64,000 nucleotides of DNA from Fennellomyces sp. T-0311 (taxonomy: Eukaryota > Mucoromycota > Mucoromycetes > Mucorales > Lichtheimiaceae). Both the position numbers and the translations under genes were made by a program. The notes beneath the pieces are model-generated. The model was given only the letters and a program-made list of their open reading frames with translations. It had not been told where the DNA came from and did not search any database. This document shows, one piece after another, positions 62,917 to 64,000 of this stretch (positions are counted from its first letter, which is position 1; every line of letters starts with the position of its first letter). Where the stretch lies: positions 1 to 64,000 of the forward strand of contig JALLLT010000074.1 of the NCBI GenBank assembly GCA_025266875.1, read 5' to 3'.

Positions 62917-64000
62917 CTACTCATGGCGGCCGACCCTGCGGTGTGATATATATTGCTTTTGTAATTTTTTCAAGAGCTTATCATGCTCAGGACCAACTAT
63001 TGTTCCTTCTGCATAGAACTCGATGTATGCCCATGCTTTTGATGCGAAGCGTCGAATCATTGGCAATGGGACTGAGTCAAGGATTGATGGAAGACGTCGT
63101 TCCAGTGACGTAAAAGAGTAATCGCACTGCATGCGGGCTTCTCTCTTTGCTCTTCCCCAGAAACGCTCTATGAAATTCGTTTCACAATGAAATTTGGGGT
63201 AAAGCTCAAACTTATGATGTGATTTCACCACCAGTTCCTGGAGAGCAGATTTTTGAGCTTTGAAGTCAGGCTCATTAGCCAAAACATGGCGGGCACAGCA
63301 TTGACTGTCAACTGAGCTTGCGGCGCCACAGCTTGCGCGGAGTCCTCCAGCTGGCCACTTGCCTCTTTCCTTAAGAATCTAAATGATCGCGCAACTTATG
63401 GCTCAGTACTTACCACTACAGTACAATAATGCTGATGCCTTACCGTGACCATGCCCTTAAAATACCGCTGTTTAAAACGGGTTCCGTCTCGGCGCCGTGT
63501 AAACTGTTTGTCTTCATAATAGAAGTCAAATGGCTTTGCACGGCCAGCGTTAAGAGTATATCCACGTTCTTTGAATGGATATCTCATTCTTTCGACTTCT
63601 TGGTCTTTAACGATCATTCGACTTGGGAGCAAGGCATCAGCAGCATAAGCATTATGATTTGAGCTTTGATCAAAGCAGAAAACACCTACAAAATAATTGT
63701 AAGCTAGTTAAGTACAGAAGCTAATGTTTACATACCAATGCAGTTGGGGTGGAGAGCTTCAAAAATAGGCAATGCCTTTTTTTCAACTTGCTCCAGCATG
63801 TGCTCACTTTTCCAATACCCCTCGTTATTCTTCCCTGCCTTAAAGTATTCACGAGCCTGTTCAGGAAGGCCTCGTGCTTTAGCAACTTCTGAATCCAGGC
63901 GCATTGGTCCATGGCACTCGCAAAGAAAGTCGCTGATCATGATGGAACCACCAAGGCCTTTCTTACGGAGTGCAGTCTCCCCGTCCTGTAACCATAGATC
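62917..64000 (-). CDS. DDE superfamily endonuclease (transposase), partial at window end
   Basis: Minus-strand exons from beyond 64000 down to a stop at 62917. The blocks run SIMISDFLCECHGPM and GYWKSEHMLEQVEKKA, then after an intron VFCFDQSSNHNAYAADALLPSRM (Asp of the DDE triad; about 63640-63690), FKERGYTLNAGRAK, and in the last exon HCETNFIERFWGRAKREAR, with the catalytic Glu. This block order is that of a widespread fungal DDE endonuclease family known to me from predicted proteins; I cannot name the transposon superfamily. Exon joins at about 63290-63400 and 63690-63730 are approximate. The N-terminal part lies outside the window. Confidence 0.72.

Overview
This window is eukaryotic, almost certainly fungal, and almost entirely made of transposable elements stacked inside one another. 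The support is: short introns (40-70 bp, some with a TACTAAC-type branch site), Ty3-type retrotransposons with chromodomain integrases and initiator-Met-type primer sites, and Plavaka-class, MULE, Tc1, hAT and CMC DNA transposons. I infer an early-diverging fungus, most likely Mucoromycota, but no host protein gene is present to prove it. The only clear host gene is a tRNA-His(GTG) at 1976-2046.

Layout. 1-1530: a pair of LTRs in inverted orientation around a Gag fragment. 1976-2046: tRNA-His. About 58 bp downstream starts LTR-B, a dead minus-strand Ty3-like element whose pieces are spread from 2105 to 51563. Removing its insertions leaves about 5.1 kb, close to the intact relative LTR-A (5.3 kb). 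From left to right LTR-B is interrupted by: solo LTR s1 and full-length LTR-A (both at the same GTCT, 8 bp inside the LTR-B end); foldback element FB-1, itself split by MULE-1; a non-autonomous hAT; CMC-1, a large TA-target transposon split by chromovirus LTR-E; LTR-C; LTR-D, a Tf1-like chromovirus carrying a Tc1 element (itself split by MULE-2) in its pol and MULE-3 in its 3' LTR; and solo LTR s2. Target duplications found at nearly every junction make the order of insertion readable.

51564-54541 is a truncated sister element, LTR-F, with solo LTR s3 in its integrase region. About 54.9-61.75 kb is a Plavaka-type transposon with a multi-exon transposase on the minus strand and, divergently, a second multi-exon gene of unknown function whose six recognised introns all splice in frame. 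61.8-62.7 kb is the 3' tail of another chromovirus (LTR-G), and 62.9-64.0 kb is the C-terminal part of a DDE endonuclease that leaves the window.

The most interesting biology: (1) three different MULEs each carry an OTU-type cysteine protease next to the transposase, and in two of them an intron joins the transposase tail in frame to the OTU domain; (2) the Plavaka companion gene; (3) a strong strand-biased CGTC (GACG in sense) enrichment in LTR-E, strongest in its noncoding 3' region; (4) repeated insertion within about 8-38 bp of the ends of resident elements, beginning beside a tRNA gene. LTR-A, LTR-B, LTR-C, LTR-E and LTR-F carry stops or frameshifts. Apparently intact reading frames are found in the Tc1 transposase, the LTR-D polyprotein (apart from the insertion), the Plavaka genes and most of the MULE-2 transposase.
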